DNA of 64,000 nt. Origin: Dyadobacter endophyticus (lineage in GTDB: Bacteria; Bacteroidota; Bacteroidia; Cytophagales; Spirosomataceae). Positions 51,955 through 61,471 of this stretch are shown here, piece after piece. Location: assembly GCF_014641595.1 (NCBI RefSeq), contig NZ_BMIA01000002.1, positions 1,550,001 through 1,614,000 on the forward strand, in the 5' to 3' direction. Both the position numbers and the translations under genes were made by a program. Position 1 is the stretch's first letter. Each line of letters opens with the position of its first letter. The notes below the pieces were generated by a model. It was not told the origin of the DNA, did no database searches, and saw only the letters and a list, made by a program, of their open reading frames with translations.

Positions 51955-54726
51955 CTAGAATCTGAAATTGTAGGTTATCGTCGGGATCGGCTGTCCGAAA
52001 ATGGAAAGCTGGTAACCATTCACCCTTCCTCCGACGGTCTGGAAATAAACCGAGGTCGGGTTTTTCCTTCCTAAAAGGTTATATACCGCGAGCGTCCACG
52101 AGCTGTGCGCCAGCTTCTTGATCCGGTGGTTGCCTTCGATATTCATGGCCAGGTCCATCCGGTAATAGTCGGGAATGCGGAATTGGTTACGGTCGGCATA
52201 GTAGACCCGCTGCGAACCATCAATAATGTACTTGCCGATCGGCGGCGTGTAGGGTCGGCCTGTGCTGTACGTAAAGTTGAACGACAAGCTGAACCGGTGC
52301 GAGAACCGGTAGTTGGAGATCAATGTAAAATCATGCGGCTTGTCGTAGTTGCTCGGGTAGAAATTACCGCCGTTCGGAGCGTCGGGCGACTCGCGGTCGA
52401 CCGCGCGCAGGAGCGTCCGCGCGTAGGTGTAACCGAGCCAGCCATTCAGCTTTCCGGTCATTTTCTTGATCATGAATTCAACACCATATGCCTTTGCTTT
52501 GGTATTGATCACCGCTGCTTCGATATTGTGGTTCATGAAAAGCGAATCGCCGCCTTTGTAATCGAGGAAATTGCGAGTGTTTTTGTAATAGCCTTCGAGC
52601 GAAACCTCGATCTTGTTACCCCTGAAATTCCGGTACAAACCAACAGAAATCTGGTCACCGATCTGCGGTTTGATATACGGATCGCTCAGTTTCCAGATGT
52701 CGGTCGGCGAAACCGTCATGGTATTCGTCAGCAGGTGAATATACTGGCGCAATGTGTTGTAGCTGGCTTTCAGCGAAAGGTTATCCAGGATGCTGTACCG
52801 CACCGACGCCCGGTATTCAGGCCCGCCATACGACTTAATTTTCTTACCCGATTTGTATTCCTGCACGCCTTCCTGGTAAATGTAGTCGATCGGGAAGCCG
52901 GGAAGATAGGTATTGACTGATTTTGGCCCCAGATATTGGAAGAAAGACCACCGCAGACCTCCCGAGATCGACAGACGCGGGCTGACCTCCCATTTGTCTT
53001 CGAGATACAATGCGCTTTCCGTCGCTTGCTCGGCCTGCAACTCGTCCGCTACGATAAGCGACTCGCTGCCGCGCGGTTTGAATGAGCCCGGGTGTAATTT
53101 GTAATAAATGGTGCTCAATCCAAATTCGAGCGTATGTTTCGGATGCAGCACATAATTAAAATCAGCCTTAAAATTGGATTGGTTAATATCAAATTTCAGA
53201 TCAAAAGAATTGAGCGGAAGGCCTTCCGCCTCCATCGAATAATTGTATTTGCTATGCGCTGCGGTGAGCACGCCGTATAGACGTGAATTGAAGGTATGCT
53301 TCCATTTGATAGACCCGAGCTGGTTCTGATAGGAGTATAATGTATCGCCATAGAGCTTGAACTTGTCCCTGCTCGTATAGCCGGTCAGCGAGAGGCTGTT
53401 CTTCTCATTGATTTCATAGTTCAAATGCAGGTTCAAGTCGTAAAACGACGCCGAGCTTTTGTTATAATTTTCGTTATCCAACGCCCTTATCACCCAGTTG
53501 GAATAAGTCGAGCGCCCACCCAGCAAAAACGACGCCTTGTCTTTTACCAAAGGGCCTTCCACCGTAGCGCGCCCCGTAACAAGCCCTATCCCGCCCGAAG
53601 CCACGAATTTCTTCTTATTCCCGTCACGGCTGTTAATATCGAGCACCGACGCCAGCCTGCCGCCGAATTTGGACGGAATTGTACTTTTATAAAGCTCCAC
53701 ATCCTTCAACACATCCGGATTAAATGCCGAGAAGAAACCAAAAAGGTGCGATGGATTGTAGATCACCGCGTCGTCATACTGAATAAGGTTCTGGTCCACC
53801 GAGCCACCGCGCACGTTGAGACCGGTACTGTTTTCCCCGACCGATTTGATACCCGGCAATGTGAGGATGGTCCGTAAAAGGTCTGTCTCGCCAAATACCG
53901 TCGGTACCTGTTTCAGGTTTTTGATAGTCAGTTTCACGGTACCCATTTGTGTACCTACCACGTTTTTGTCCATTCCGGCCTTTACCGACACTTCCTTCAA
54001 TGCGATCACACTCTCCCGCATTTCAATGTCGAGTTTGCCGTCGGAATAAAGTACTATTTGGCGCTGCGTTTCGCGCATACCCGTGCTTTTAATACGGACA
54101 ACCTGTTTCCCGCGCGGGATCGTGAGTGCGTACCGCCCAAGCGCGTCGGTGGTAATACCGATGGATGGCGAGTTGATAAACACCGCCGCGCCGATCACCG
54201 GCTCACCGGTCACCGCATTCCTGACATATCCTGTGATCGTAGAATTGCCGGGTGTAATCCTGTGCTTTCGTATCCCGATTTCGTGGACCTTACTCTCGGC
54301 AGTCGATAAAAGTTTTTCCTTGATATCGCTTTCCGGACCGGCATAGGCAATGGAATCGGTTTCACCGGCACGATCCGGGTTGAATAAACCGGGTGTGAGC
54401 TGGGTGATGATCTTCTGTCCGTGCGTAATGAAGATCCGCTTTTCTCCGTCGATGGCATATTCAAACTCGGAACCTTTGAAAACCTGGTCGAGCACTTCCC
54501 GGAGCGAGAGGTTATTTACATTCAGGTCGAGCGTAAGGCTGTCGAACCGCGTGGCGTCGTAGTAGAAGTAATAGCCTGTCTGCCCTTCCACCTGCTTCAC
54601 AAACTGGTCGAACCGCGCCGAATCCAGTTTCATCGTGATTTTCTTCTCTGGCACGTTCTGGCCGTAGGAAAAGTGGGTGGTAAAAATGCAGCAGATAATA
54701 AGGGTTAAGGGTAAAAATATTTTCAT
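51955..54726 (-). CDS. TonB-dependent outer-membrane receptor with STN domain
   Basis: The 923-residue receptor has a signal peptide (to about residue 22), an STN (secretin/TonB short N-terminal) domain at about 30-105 (LDSARFDQFVKQVEGQTGYYF), a carboxypeptidase regulatory-like beta domain (about 155-245, GYVRNAVTGEPVIGAAV), a plug (about 255-380, VPTVFGETDLLRTILTLPGI, GLNVRGGSVDQNLIQYDD) and a 22-strand barrel ending in TYNFRF. Its substrate is unknown. STN domains are often tied to FecR/sigma signalling, but no sigma factor or FecR gene is adjacent. The following DUF4249 gene starts 6 bp later. Confidence 0.92.
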   Translation of the reverse strand: MKIFLPLTLIICCIFTTHFSYGQNVPEKKITMKLDSARFDQFVKQVEGQTGYYFYYDATRFDSLTLDLNVNNLSLREVLDQVFKGSEFEYAIDGEKRIFITHGQKIITQLTPGLFNPDRAGETDSIAYAGPESDIKEKLLSTAESKVHEIGIRKHRITPGNSTITGYVRNAVTGEPVIGAAVFINSPSIGITTDALGRYALTIPRGKQVVRIKSTGMRETQRQIVLYSDGKLDIEMRESVIALKEVSVKAGMDKNVVGTQMGTVKLTIKNLKQVPTVFGETDLLRTILTLPGIKSVGENSTGLNVRGGSVDQNLIQYDDAVIYNPSHLFGFFSAFNPDVLKDVELYKSTIPSKFGGRLASVLDINSRDGNKKKFVASGGIGLVTGRATVEGPLVKDKASFLLGGRSTYSNWVIRALDNENYNKSSASFYDLNLHLNYEINEKNSLSLTGYTSRDKFKLYGDTLYSYQNQLGSIKWKHTFNSRLYGVLTAAHSKYNYSMEAEGLPLNSFDLKFDINQSNFKADFNYVLHPKHTLEFGLSTIYYKLHPGSFKPRGSESLIVADELQAEQATESALYLEDKWEVSPRLSISGGLRWSFFQYLGPKSVNTYLPGFPIDYIYQEGVQEYKSGKKIKSYGGPEYRASVRYSILDNLSLKASYNTLRQYIHLLTNTMTVSPTDIWKLSDPYIKPQIGDQISVGLYRNFRGNKIEVSLEGYYKNTRNFLDYKGGDSLFMNHNIEAAVINTKAKAYGVEFMIKKMTGKLNGWLGYTYARTLLRAVDRESPDAPNGGNFYPSNYDKPHDFTLISNYRFSHRFSLSFNFTYSTGRPYTPPIGKYIIDGSQRVYYADRNQFRIPDYYRMDLAMNIEGNHRIKKLAHSSWTLAVYNLLGRKNPTSVYFQTVGGRVNGYQLSIFGQPIPTITYNFRF

Positions 54727-55451
54727 TTGGCTAGGTTGTCGTAGGTTTCTACCATCTTCACAATGGCCAGTTCACGGTTTTTACGGAATTTGATCTTGTT
54801 CTCCCGCAGCACTCTGCGTAATTCCCGCTTATGATCCGGAAACATTTCCAGGGTCGATTTCTTCGTATGTACCGAATGATAACGGCCGTCTTTGAACACA
54901 TAGTAGAAGTTCTTTTCGGGATAGTAGGCGATCACTCTTTTGTCAACGATCTTTTCCTGGCGTGACTTCGTCCTCCGTACGAGCGTGCGCGACTTACCGC
55001 CATAAACGACGTCGTAAAAACCGGTCCGCATTTGCGGGTTAATATCCTTCCCCGATTCGAGTCGCGCGAAATGGTGGTTATCCACAATAAATGAATCCAC
55101 TTTCACTGTTTGCAGCAGTACATGGTCGCCGTTAAAATGCCGGATCACTAACTCATCGTGAAAAATGTCGTATAGCATCGGGATGCTGTCGAACTGCTGA
55201 CCGTCATAGAGCACCATACCGTTGAGCCAGCGGCGCTGCTGGTAAAACTGGTGTTCCTCCATCCGGGCGTCATACACGTAATACTGACGGCCGTTGTAAA
55301 GATTCTGGGAGATGGATGTAGCGTTTTTGTAGAGGGATACCGGGTAAGCCGCAACCTCCCGGGCCGAAGAAGATTCGGCCAGCATCCCCTGGGCATAGGT
55401 TTTCCCCGAAAACAGGGCACAAAGGAATAATGCAGTGGTAAAAATACGCAT
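54723..55451 (-). CDS. Secreted protein of unknown function, first gene of the TonB receptor operon
   Basis: I do not recognise a family. The 242-residue protein has a signal peptide (to about residue 20, GKTYAQ). The mature part is mixed alpha/beta and rich in aromatic residues, with a YYVYDARM...QFYQQRRWLNGMV region, VVYGGKSRTLVRRTKSRQEK and a basic C-terminus (KIKFRKNRELAIVKMVE). Its last 4 bp overlap the TonB receptor start (ATGA), so translation is likely coupled. Confidence 0.75.
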   Translation of the reverse strand: MRIFTTALFLCALFSGKTYAQGMLAESSSAREVAAYPVSLYKNATSISQNLYNGRQYYVYDARMEEHQFYQQRRWLNGMVLYDGQQFDSIPMLYDIFHDELVIRHFNGDHVLLQTVKVDSFIVDNHHFARLESGKDINPQMRTGFYDVVYGGKSRTLVRRTKSRQEKIVDKRVIAYYPEKNFYYVFKDGRYHSVHTKKSTLEMFPDHKRELRRVLRENKIKFRKNRELAIVKMVETYDNLAK

Positions 55452-55638
55452 CTACGCAGTTGATTTTAAAGCAATACGTTCAAAGGCTATCAAAATGTTG
55501 CAGTACCGGGGCTAGTACTTCACGAAGTGAACATAAGTTACATACTTCAAATGTAAATTAAATATTTTATTCGATTTATTAAACTTAATCATAAAAGAAT
55601 CAAATGCTATTTATCTAATGCATATCCCCTTAATCCCC

Positions 55639-55646
55639 TAACTTTG
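55639..55646 (+). promoter_or_regulatory. -7 box before the epimerase gene
   Basis: TAACTTTG matches TAnnTTTG exactly. It lies 37 bp before the ATG at 55683 and overlaps the longer in-frame start at 55644, which supports the later ATG. Confidence 0.5.
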
Positions 55647-55682
55647 GCCTTTTATCGGTACCACACATCTTACTTACCTTCT

Positions 55683-56744
55683 ATGAAAATTCTGATCACC
55701 GGTGGAGCCGGTTTTGTGGGCTCTTCGCTGGCCATAGCCTTGAAAACCAATTACCCTGATTATCAGGTTTACGCATTGGACAACCTTAAAAGGAGAGGCT
55801 CCGAACTGAACATTTCCCGCCTCAAAAAAGCAGGCGTGGAATTCGTCCACGGCGACATCCGTAATAAAGAAGATTTCGACTCCATTCCAGCCGTCGACAC
55901 GGTGATCGAAGCCTCCGCAGAGCCATCGGTATTGGCCGGGTTGGATGGCACGCCCGATTACCTGATCAATACTAACCTGGTAGGCACTGTCAACTGCCTC
56001 AATTATGCATTGAAGCATAAGGCTGGTTTCATTTTCCTTTCCACCAGCCGGGTTTACCCGATCAAGACGATCGAGACACTAAATTTCGTGGAAGAAGAAA
56101 CCCGTTTCGCATTGTCGGATGAGCAACCGGTACCGGGCGTTTCTTCCAAAGGCATCGGTGAGGACTTCCCGCTGAACGGCGCAAGGTCCCTTTACGGTAC
56201 CACGAAGCTCGCTTCCGAGTTGATCATTCAGGAATATAATGAGTTTTATAACATGAAAACGGTCATTAACCGCTGTGGCGTGATTACCGGTCCCTGGCAA
56301 ATGGGCAAGGTTGATCAGGGCGTAATGGTGCTCTGGATCGCGAAGCACTATTTCGAACAACAGCTCGGCTATTTCGGATACGGCGGTACCGGGAAACAAA
56401 TCCGCGACATGCTGCACGTGGCCGATCTTTTCAATCTGATCGACTGGCAGCTGCATAACCTCGATAAAGTGAATGGCGAAATCCTGAATGCCGGCGGCGG
56501 CTTGCAAAGCAGCGCTTCATTGCAGGAGCTTACGAAAATCTGCCAGGAGGTAACCGGCAAAACCATTCCGATCAAAGTCGTTCCCGAGAACCGGACTGCC
56601 GATATCCGCCTTTACGTTACCGACAACACCAAAGTAACCGCATTGACGGGCTGGGAACCGAAAATTGGCATCCGCCAGATCGTCGAAGAAATCACCGCCT
56701 GGTTGGCCGAAAACGAAGCCGATCTCGCCCCGATTTTGAAATAG
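55683..56744 (+). CDS. NAD-dependent epimerase, CDP-paratose 2-epimerase-like
   Basis: The 353-residue extended SDR has the Rossmann motif KILITGGAGFVGSSLAIAL, FLSTSRVYPIKT in place of the usual S-TS-YG, and the active YGTTK motif (LYGTTKLASEL). Overall it resembles CDP-paratose/tyvelose 2-epimerases, which also keep VIEASAEPS and GNGKQIRD-type segments (here GGTGKQIRDMLHVADL). The substrate may be a CDP- or dTDP-sugar. I chose the ATG at 55683 because the promoter overlaps the earlier in-frame ATG. A strong hairpin follows. Confidence 0.8.
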   Translation: MKILITGGAGFVGSSLAIALKTNYPDYQVYALDNLKRRGSELNISRLKKAGVEFVHGDIRNKEDFDSIPAVDTVIEASAEPSVLAGLDGTPDYLINTNLVGTVNCLNYALKHKAGFIFLSTSRVYPIKTIETLNFVEEETRFALSDEQPVPGVSSKGIGEDFPLNGARSLYGTTKLASELIIQEYNEFYNMKTVINRCGVITGPWQMGKVDQGVMVLWIAKHYFEQQLGYFGYGGTGKQIRDMLHVADLFNLIDWQLHNLDKVNGEILNAGGGLQSSASLQELTKICQEVTGKTIPIKVVPENRTADIRLYVTDNTKVTALTGWEPKIGIRQIVEEITAWLAENEADLAPILK

Positions 56745-56782
56745 AGAAAGCGCGAAACTCTTGCTTCGTGCACGCCATTCGC

Positions 56783-56842
56783 AAACAAAGACTGCAATCA
56801 GGTAGCTTTCAAGAACTACCTGATTGCAGTCTTTGTTTTTTA
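56783..56842 (+). terminator. 23-bp perfect stem terminator after the epimerase gene
   Basis: AAACAAAGACTGCAATCAGG... at 56783-56805 pairs perfectly over 23 bp with 56816-56838, 10-nt loop, followed by TTTTT. It is a very stable hairpin and also falsifies the longer in-frame start of the next gene at 56768. Confidence 0.88.
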
Positions 56843-56938
56843 AGTCCGTTCCGGGCACATTTGTTAAGTAGCACGCTAGTCAGAAAGTCAAGAGTAGTCA
56901 GGGAGGTCAAACCTATACAGTCATTCAATCATCGAAAT

Positions 56939-57784
56939 ATGAAGTTCATCGAATGCCCCCGCGATGCCTGGCAAGGCTTTCACCCCTTCATCCCGTCGGA
57001 GATCAAGCTCGAATATCTTAACCAGCTCCTCCGGGTCGGTTTTGATACGATTGACTTTGGAAGTTTTGTGTCGCCCAAGGCGATCCCTCAAATGCGGGAC
57101 ACCGCCTGGATTACCGAACGGCTGGATCTTTCAGGCAGCAATACCAGCCTGCTTGCTATCGTCGCCAACGAGCGTGGTGCGGCGGATGCCTGTGCATTCG
57201 GGCAGATCGGTAGCCTTGGCTATCCCTTTTCCATTTCGGAGACATTTCAAATGCGGAACACGCAGGCGACCATTGCTGAGTCGTTCGAGCGGGTGAAGCG
57301 CATTGCCGAACTGTGTGCGAAGTATAAAAAGGAGCTCGTAATTTACATCTCGATGGGTTTTGGCAATCCTTATGGTGATGCGTGGGCACCGGAGATCGTG
57401 ATGGAATGGGTGGAAAAATTGTCACGACTAGGCGTGAACACATTTTCGCTGGCAGATACTGTCGGCGTCGCGCAGGTGAATGATATCGGCTGGCTATTTA
57501 CCGCATTAATACCACATTATCCCGAATTGGAATTCGGTGCACATTTCCACAGCCGCCCGAACGACTGGCGTGAGAAGGTACAGGCTGCTTATGATGCCGG
57601 CTGTCGTCGCTTCGACGGCGCATTGCTTGGATATGGCGGCTGCCCCATGGCGCAGGACGATCTCGTGGGCAATATGCCCACCGAACGGCTGGTGGATTTT
57701 GCCAGAGAACAAAAGGAACTACTCACCATTGACGCCAACGAGTTGCAAAAAGCACGCGCGATGTTCCAGCAGATCGTAGGATAA
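56939..57784 (+). CDS. HMG-CoA lyase-like aldolase family protein
   Basis: The 281-residue TIM-barrel protein resembles 3-hydroxy-3-methylglutaryl-CoA lyase. It has ECPRDAWQGF (the PRD motif), DFGSFVSPKAIPQM, SLADTVGVAQ, and the C-terminal GGCPMAQDDLVGN loop with the conserved Cys. The metal-binding HCHDT motif is replaced by AHFHSRPNDW. So it is probably a related lyase or aldolase with a different substrate. The ATG at 56939 is chosen because the longer in-frame start lies within the terminator hairpin. Its end is followed by a hairpin. Confidence 0.75.
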   Translation: MKFIECPRDAWQGFHPFIPSEIKLEYLNQLLRVGFDTIDFGSFVSPKAIPQMRDTAWITERLDLSGSNTSLLAIVANERGAADACAFGQIGSLGYPFSISETFQMRNTQATIAESFERVKRIAELCAKYKKELVIYISMGFGNPYGDAWAPEIVMEWVEKLSRLGVNTFSLADTVGVAQVNDIGWLFTALIPHYPELEFGAHFHSRPNDWREKVQAAYDAGCRRFDGALLGYGGCPMAQDDLVGNMPTERLVDFAREQKELLTIDANELQKARAMFQQIVG

Positions 57785-57788
57785 ATAA

Positions 57789-57821
57789 AATGCGCCGGAA
57801 GGTTTGAGCTCCCGGCGCATT
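57789..57821. terminator. Hairpin between the HMG-CoA lyase-like gene and the convergent gene
   Basis: AATGCGCCGG (57789-57798) pairs perfectly with CCGGCGCATT (57812-57821) around a 13-nt loop. It lies between convergent genes. Confidence 0.65.
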
Positions 57822-57843
57822 AATTCAGTATTTAAAGTCCTTT

Positions 57844-58959
57844 TTATGAAGCAAACTTGCGCTTGACGATCGCAAGCAACGCAGTAACTGCCTCTCCATT
57901 CACATCCCACGCATATTTGGAAGCATAGCGATGCCAGATTAGGTTTTCGGCTTCCTCGAAACTTTTCACGCGATCCAGCTCGTAAATCGCTTTGTCGAAA
58001 TGCTCACTGTTACGGTCGAAAAGCTGGTTTACAAACATAAAACGCTGACCTAGCGGAATGCTGCCTGCGATGTTTTCAACCTTTACCGGCACGCTTCCGT
58101 ACGATTGGTCGTCGGAAGGCTTCGGCAGATCTACTTTGAAACGACTGTTCAACGAATCCCTTTCCGGGCCTGACCCTACATTGGCTTTGGCGACAATCTC
58201 GCTGATCACCGCGGATGCGGGTTCGGCACGCGGAGCAGCGGAGCGGACAGTACCCGGCTCCAACTGGCTGAATGCCGAGTCGAAGAACGATTCGTGCTTC
58301 TGGTGCTGCGGAGTAGCTTTTCCCACTTCCTGAATGTGCAATTCGCCGATATTGATCGGGAATACTTCTGCGAATTGTACCAGATGCTGTTCCTTATCGT
58401 CGATCAGATCGGCATTGTCTTTAAATTCGTACAACCAGCTCACGGCCTGTGTCTGGTACACCGAATCGGACCCACTGTCTGTCAGGCGGCCCAGTAATGC
58501 TTCGGCGACACCCCGGTGGATGTGCGTATATTTCACGAGTTGTTCGGCTTTTTCGTGCGTAAACTCCACGTCAGGAACAGCCCTGATCTTGTCTTCGAAA
58601 TAAACGGCGGGCGCCAGGAGCAATTTCAACGATTCTTTCACCGAATCGGCCAGTAGTGGTTCGAGGTCCGCCCGTTTGACAGCGATGTGCTGCGAGGCCG
58701 TATTCATGAATTCTTCCAACGCACTTTTTACATCATCATTGGAAAAATCAAAATAAGGGCTGCGGAAGGCTTCGGCGTTGTTTTTCCATTCTTCGAACAG
58801 GCGGTTGAGAATACCCAGGTTGACCTGTCGTACGGGTGTCAGTTTTAATAATCCGGCACCGGTAACGACGTCCTGCGACCTGTACACTTCGTTCAGAACT
58901 GTTGTTGTGAACCGTGCGGAGTACTGGTTGAGTGCGATTGAATTCAGATTATCCGGCAT
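57844..58959 (-). CDS. Conserved hypothetical cytoplasmic protein
   Basis: I do not recognise a family with known function. The 371-residue protein has no signal or membrane segment and begins MPDNLNSIALNQYSARFTTTVLNEV. It is mostly helical, with a low-complexity Pro/Ser/Ala linker at about 245-290, and a C-terminal helical part (about 300-371) ending EAVTALLAIVKRKFAS. The open frame extends 27 codons upstream but the ATG at 58959 is chosen. It is divergent from thymidine kinase, 103 bp apart. Confidence 0.65.
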   Translation of the reverse strand: MPDNLNSIALNQYSARFTTTVLNEVYRSQDVVTGAGLLKLTPVRQVNLGILNRLFEEWKNNAEAFRSPYFDFSNDDVKSALEEFMNTASQHIAVKRADLEPLLADSVKESLKLLLAPAVYFEDKIRAVPDVEFTHEKAEQLVKYTHIHRGVAEALLGRLTDSGSDSVYQTQAVSWLYEFKDNADLIDDKEQHLVQFAEVFPINIGELHIQEVGKATPQHQKHESFFDSAFSQLEPGTVRSAAPRAEPASAVISEIVAKANVGSGPERDSLNSRFKVDLPKPSDDQSYGSVPVKVENIAGSIPLGQRFMFVNQLFDRNSEHFDKAIYELDRVKSFEEAENLIWHRYASKYAWDVNGEAVTALLAIVKRKFAS

Positions 58960-59062
58960 AACGAATAAGCAATTTTGGTAACGTAGTGTTGGGAAAAATA
59001 TGTTTGATTTGTAAATATAAAATAAAAATCGACCTTTCAACCGGTCGGTTCGGCACCAAAGT

Positions 59063-59668
59063 ATGTTTGTAGAACCATCTCACAGAAGAGAATTTCAAAA
59101 TCCCCGTACCGGCTGGATCGAAGTTATTTGCGGATCCATGTTCTCCGGAAAAACCGAAGAACTTATCCGCAGACTCAACCGTGCCAAAATTGCCCGACAA
59201 AAGATTCAGATTTTCAAACCTGCGCTTGATAAACGATACCACGAAGAGAACATTGTTTCACACAATGACAATTCGATTCCTTCGATACCCGTACAATCGT
59301 CGCAGCAAATATCAGGCCTGGCGCAAAATTGCGAGGTTGTAGGTTTCGACGAAGCCCAGTTTTTTGACGAAGGGATCGTGGAAATATGCGACCAGCTGGC
59401 GAACGGTGGCAAGCGGGTGATCATTGCCGGCCTGGATATGGATTATATGGGTAAACCCTTCGGCTCCATGCCCCAACTGATGGCCATTGCGGAATATGTC
59501 ACCAAAGTTCATGCAGTTTGCATGGTTTGCGGGGAAGTTGCGTCGCACTCCTACCGCCTTTCGCCATCGAATGAGCGTGTACTCCTGGGCGAGACGGATT
59601 TGTACGAGGCACGCTGCCGCCGATGCTTCAACCTGGGCGAAAAAGCGTACGATTTATATTCCAAATGA
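59063..59668 (+). CDS. tdk: Thymidine kinase
   Basis: The 201-residue type II thymidine kinase phosphorylates thymidine for salvage. It has the P-loop [19 protein letters not shown], the Walker B-like [13 protein letters not shown], and zinc-binding cysteines in VCMVCGEVA and ARCRRCF. Its last 4 bp overlap the start of the SGNH hydrolase gene (ATGA). Confidence 0.95.
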   Translation: MFVEPSHRREFQNPRTGWIEVICGSMFSGKTEELIRRLNRAKIARQKIQIFKPALDKRYHEENIVSHNDNSIPSIPVQSSQQISGLAQNCEVVGFDEAQFFDEGIVEICDQLANGGKRVIIAGLDMDYMGKPFGSMPQLMAIAEYVTKVHAVCMVCGEVASHSYRLSPSNERVLLGETDLYEARCRRCFNLGEKAYDLYSK

Positions 59669-60306
59669 AGAACCAACGGCTGCTGACCCTCTCACTTACG
59701 CTGAATGCGGCCCTGATCTTGACTTTTTTGGTTCTCGGCTACGTCTATCGCGATAAGATCGCGCAGCGTTTTGTGAGGATAAGAGGCAACCCGGCGATTG
59801 TCATGTACGGCAACTCCATTACCGCGCAAGGCAAATGGGTCGAGCTGCTGGGCAGAACCGATGTAATGAACAATGCATTACCCGGGCAGGCTACCTATCA
59901 TTTCCTTCAACTGATCCAATCGCACGTCATCGACCTGCATCCGAAAGTTTGCTTCATTAAAGGGGGAATCAATGACATTACATTGGGTGTGAGGCAAGAA
60001 AATATTCAGGCAAACTTTAAAACGATGCTTGAAATGCTCATGCAAAACGGCATTACGCCGGTGGTGACGTTGACAGTTTACGAGCAAAATGAATATTCAA
60101 GTAAAAAGGAAGTCGATGCATTAAATGAATTCCTTATTTCATTTTGCACCCAAAACAAGATCACTTACATTGATCTGAACCGCTACATTTCAGATTCGAC
60201 CGGCCTGCGTGCAGAATATGCGGTCGACAAAAAGCATTTGAATACCAAAGCGTATCAAATCTGGGCTAAGGAAATCACCAGGGTTTTGAAGGAAAAGAAT
60301 ATTTGA
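59665..60306 (+). CDS. SGNH/GDSL-family hydrolase, membrane-anchored
   Basis: The 213-residue protein starts within the tdk stop (ATGA). A hydrophobic segment at about residues 8-27 anchors or exports it. The SGNH blocks are visible: [11 protein letters not shown] (Ser), an NALPGQATY region (Gly), IKGGINDIT (Asn) and [10 protein letters not shown] (Asp and His). It is probably an esterase or acyltransferase in the periplasm. It is cotranscribed with tdk. Confidence 0.85.
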   Translation: MKNQRLLTLSLTLNAALILTFLVLGYVYRDKIAQRFVRIRGNPAIVMYGNSITAQGKWVELLGRTDVMNNALPGQATYHFLQLIQSHVIDLHPKVCFIKGGINDITLGVRQENIQANFKTMLEMLMQNGITPVVTLTVYEQNEYSSKKEVDALNEFLISFCTQNKITYIDLNRYISDSTGLRAEYAVDKKHLNTKAYQIWAKEITRVLKEKNI

Positions 60307-60321
60307 AAGAACCAGCTACAA

Positions 60322-60354
60322 AAAGAAAAAACCGCCCATTGCTGAGCGGCTTTT
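60322..60354. terminator. Hairpin between the SGNH gene and DAHP synthase gene
   Basis: CCGCCC (60332-60337) pairs with GAGCGG (60344-60349), one G-U pair; on the minus strand the stem is followed by TTTTTT, and on the plus strand by CTTTT. It lies between convergent genes. Confidence 0.6.
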
Positions 60355-60376
60355 GCATTTATGATCAATCCTGATC

Positions 60377-61471
60377 TTAGGCATTCACCTGGTTCATCAC
60401 CTCGGTTTGCTTGCGGATCGACTCCATGTGAACGAGTTTGAACAATTCGTCCACCAGGTTTGGATACAGATTCATGCTTCTGCCCCAGCCAGCGCGCGTT
60501 TCCAATACTTCGCGGAAACGGTCAACCTGGTAAGCGGCTACGTTGTTATCGCGTTTGTATTCGGCCAGTTTTTCAACCAGGGCCATGCGGTTTGCCAAAG
60601 TTTCGAGCAATTCGCGGTCGAGGTTGTCGATTTTGCCGCGGATAATTTCCAGTTGCGAGGCGTAATCGCTGCCGTAAGATTCTTTACGAACGTGCAGGTC
60701 GTGCAGCATTTGTCCCAATGCAGCAGGCGTAAGCTGTTGTGCAGCGTCAGACCATGCTTTGTCCGGATCGCGGTGCGATTCGATGATCAGACCATCGTAA
60801 TGAAGGTCAAGCGCGCGCTGAGCGATTTCGTACAGGTAAGCACGCTTTCCAGCCATGTGGCTAGGGTCACCGATAACTGGCAACTGAGGGAAAATCGTTT
60901 TCAATTCGATCGCGATGTTCCACATGGGAGAGTTACGAAACTTGTGCTCCTGTGCGTTCGAGAAACCGCGGTGGATTGCACCGAGTTTTTTCACGCCAGC
61001 CTGGTTCAGACGTTCCAGGGCTCCTACCCACAGTTGCAGGTCGGGGTTTACAGGGTTTTTAACCAATACAGGTACATCAATTCCTTTCAGGGCATCAGCA
61101 AGTTCCTGTACGTTGAATGGGTTCACGGTTGTACGTGCACCAACCCAAAGGATATCAACGCCGTATTTCAATGCCAGTTCGATATGCTGAGGCGTAGCAA
61201 CTTCCACAGCCACAGGCAAACCTGTTTGCTGTTTCACCGCTTGCAACCATGGCAAAGCTGCCTCTCCCATGCCTTCAAAGCTGCCTGGACGAGTTCTCGG
61301 TTTCCACACCCCTGCACGGATCACGTGCGCAAATCCTTCCTCTTTGATCTGGGTTGCGGTTTCTAACATTTGTTCCTCGGTCTCTGCGCTGCAAGGCCCG
61401 GCGATTACCAAAGGCTTACCTTCGGTATTGATCCAACTGCTAAGCGGTAGGATATCTAAAGAAGCATTCAT
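60377..61471 (-). CDS. Bifunctional DAHP synthase / chorismate mutase
   Basis: The 364-residue fusion enzyme makes DAHP from PEP and erythrose-4-P (shikimate entry) and converts chorismate to prephenate. Residues about 18-260 are the DAHP synthase barrel (LVIAGPCSAETEEQML, WKPRTRPGSFEGMG, DPSHMAGKR). Residues about 270-355 are a type II chorismate mutase helical domain (IRGKIDNLDRELLETLANRMALVEKLAEYK). This fusion order is typical of Bacteroidota. I chose the ATG at 61471; the upstream in-frame part is unlike the family. Confidence 0.93.
   Translation of the reverse strand: MNASLDILPLSSWINTEGKPLVIAGPCSAETEEQMLETATQIKEEGFAHVIRAGVWKPRTRPGSFEGMGEAALPWLQAVKQQTGLPVAVEVATPQHIELALKYGVDILWVGARTTVNPFNVQELADALKGIDVPVLVKNPVNPDLQLWVGALERLNQAGVKKLGAIHRGFSNAQEHKFRNSPMWNIAIELKTIFPQLPVIGDPSHMAGKRAYLYEIAQRALDLHYDGLIIESHRDPDKAWSDAAQQLTPAALGQMLHDLHVRKESYGSDYASQLEIIRGKIDNLDRELLETLANRMALVEKLAEYKRDNNVAAYQVDRFREVLETRAGWGRSMNLYPNLVDELFKLVHMESIRKQTEVMNQVNA

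Noticed and set aside
56768-56938. Longer N-terminus of the HMG-CoA lyase-like protein
   Set aside because: It would be encoded across the 23-bp terminator hairpin and has no family similarity.
60407-61366. A 319-codon open frame opposite the DAHP synthase gene
   Set aside because: It mirrors a well-conserved enzyme and reads like reverse-strand noise, with many Cys, His and Phe and no domain.
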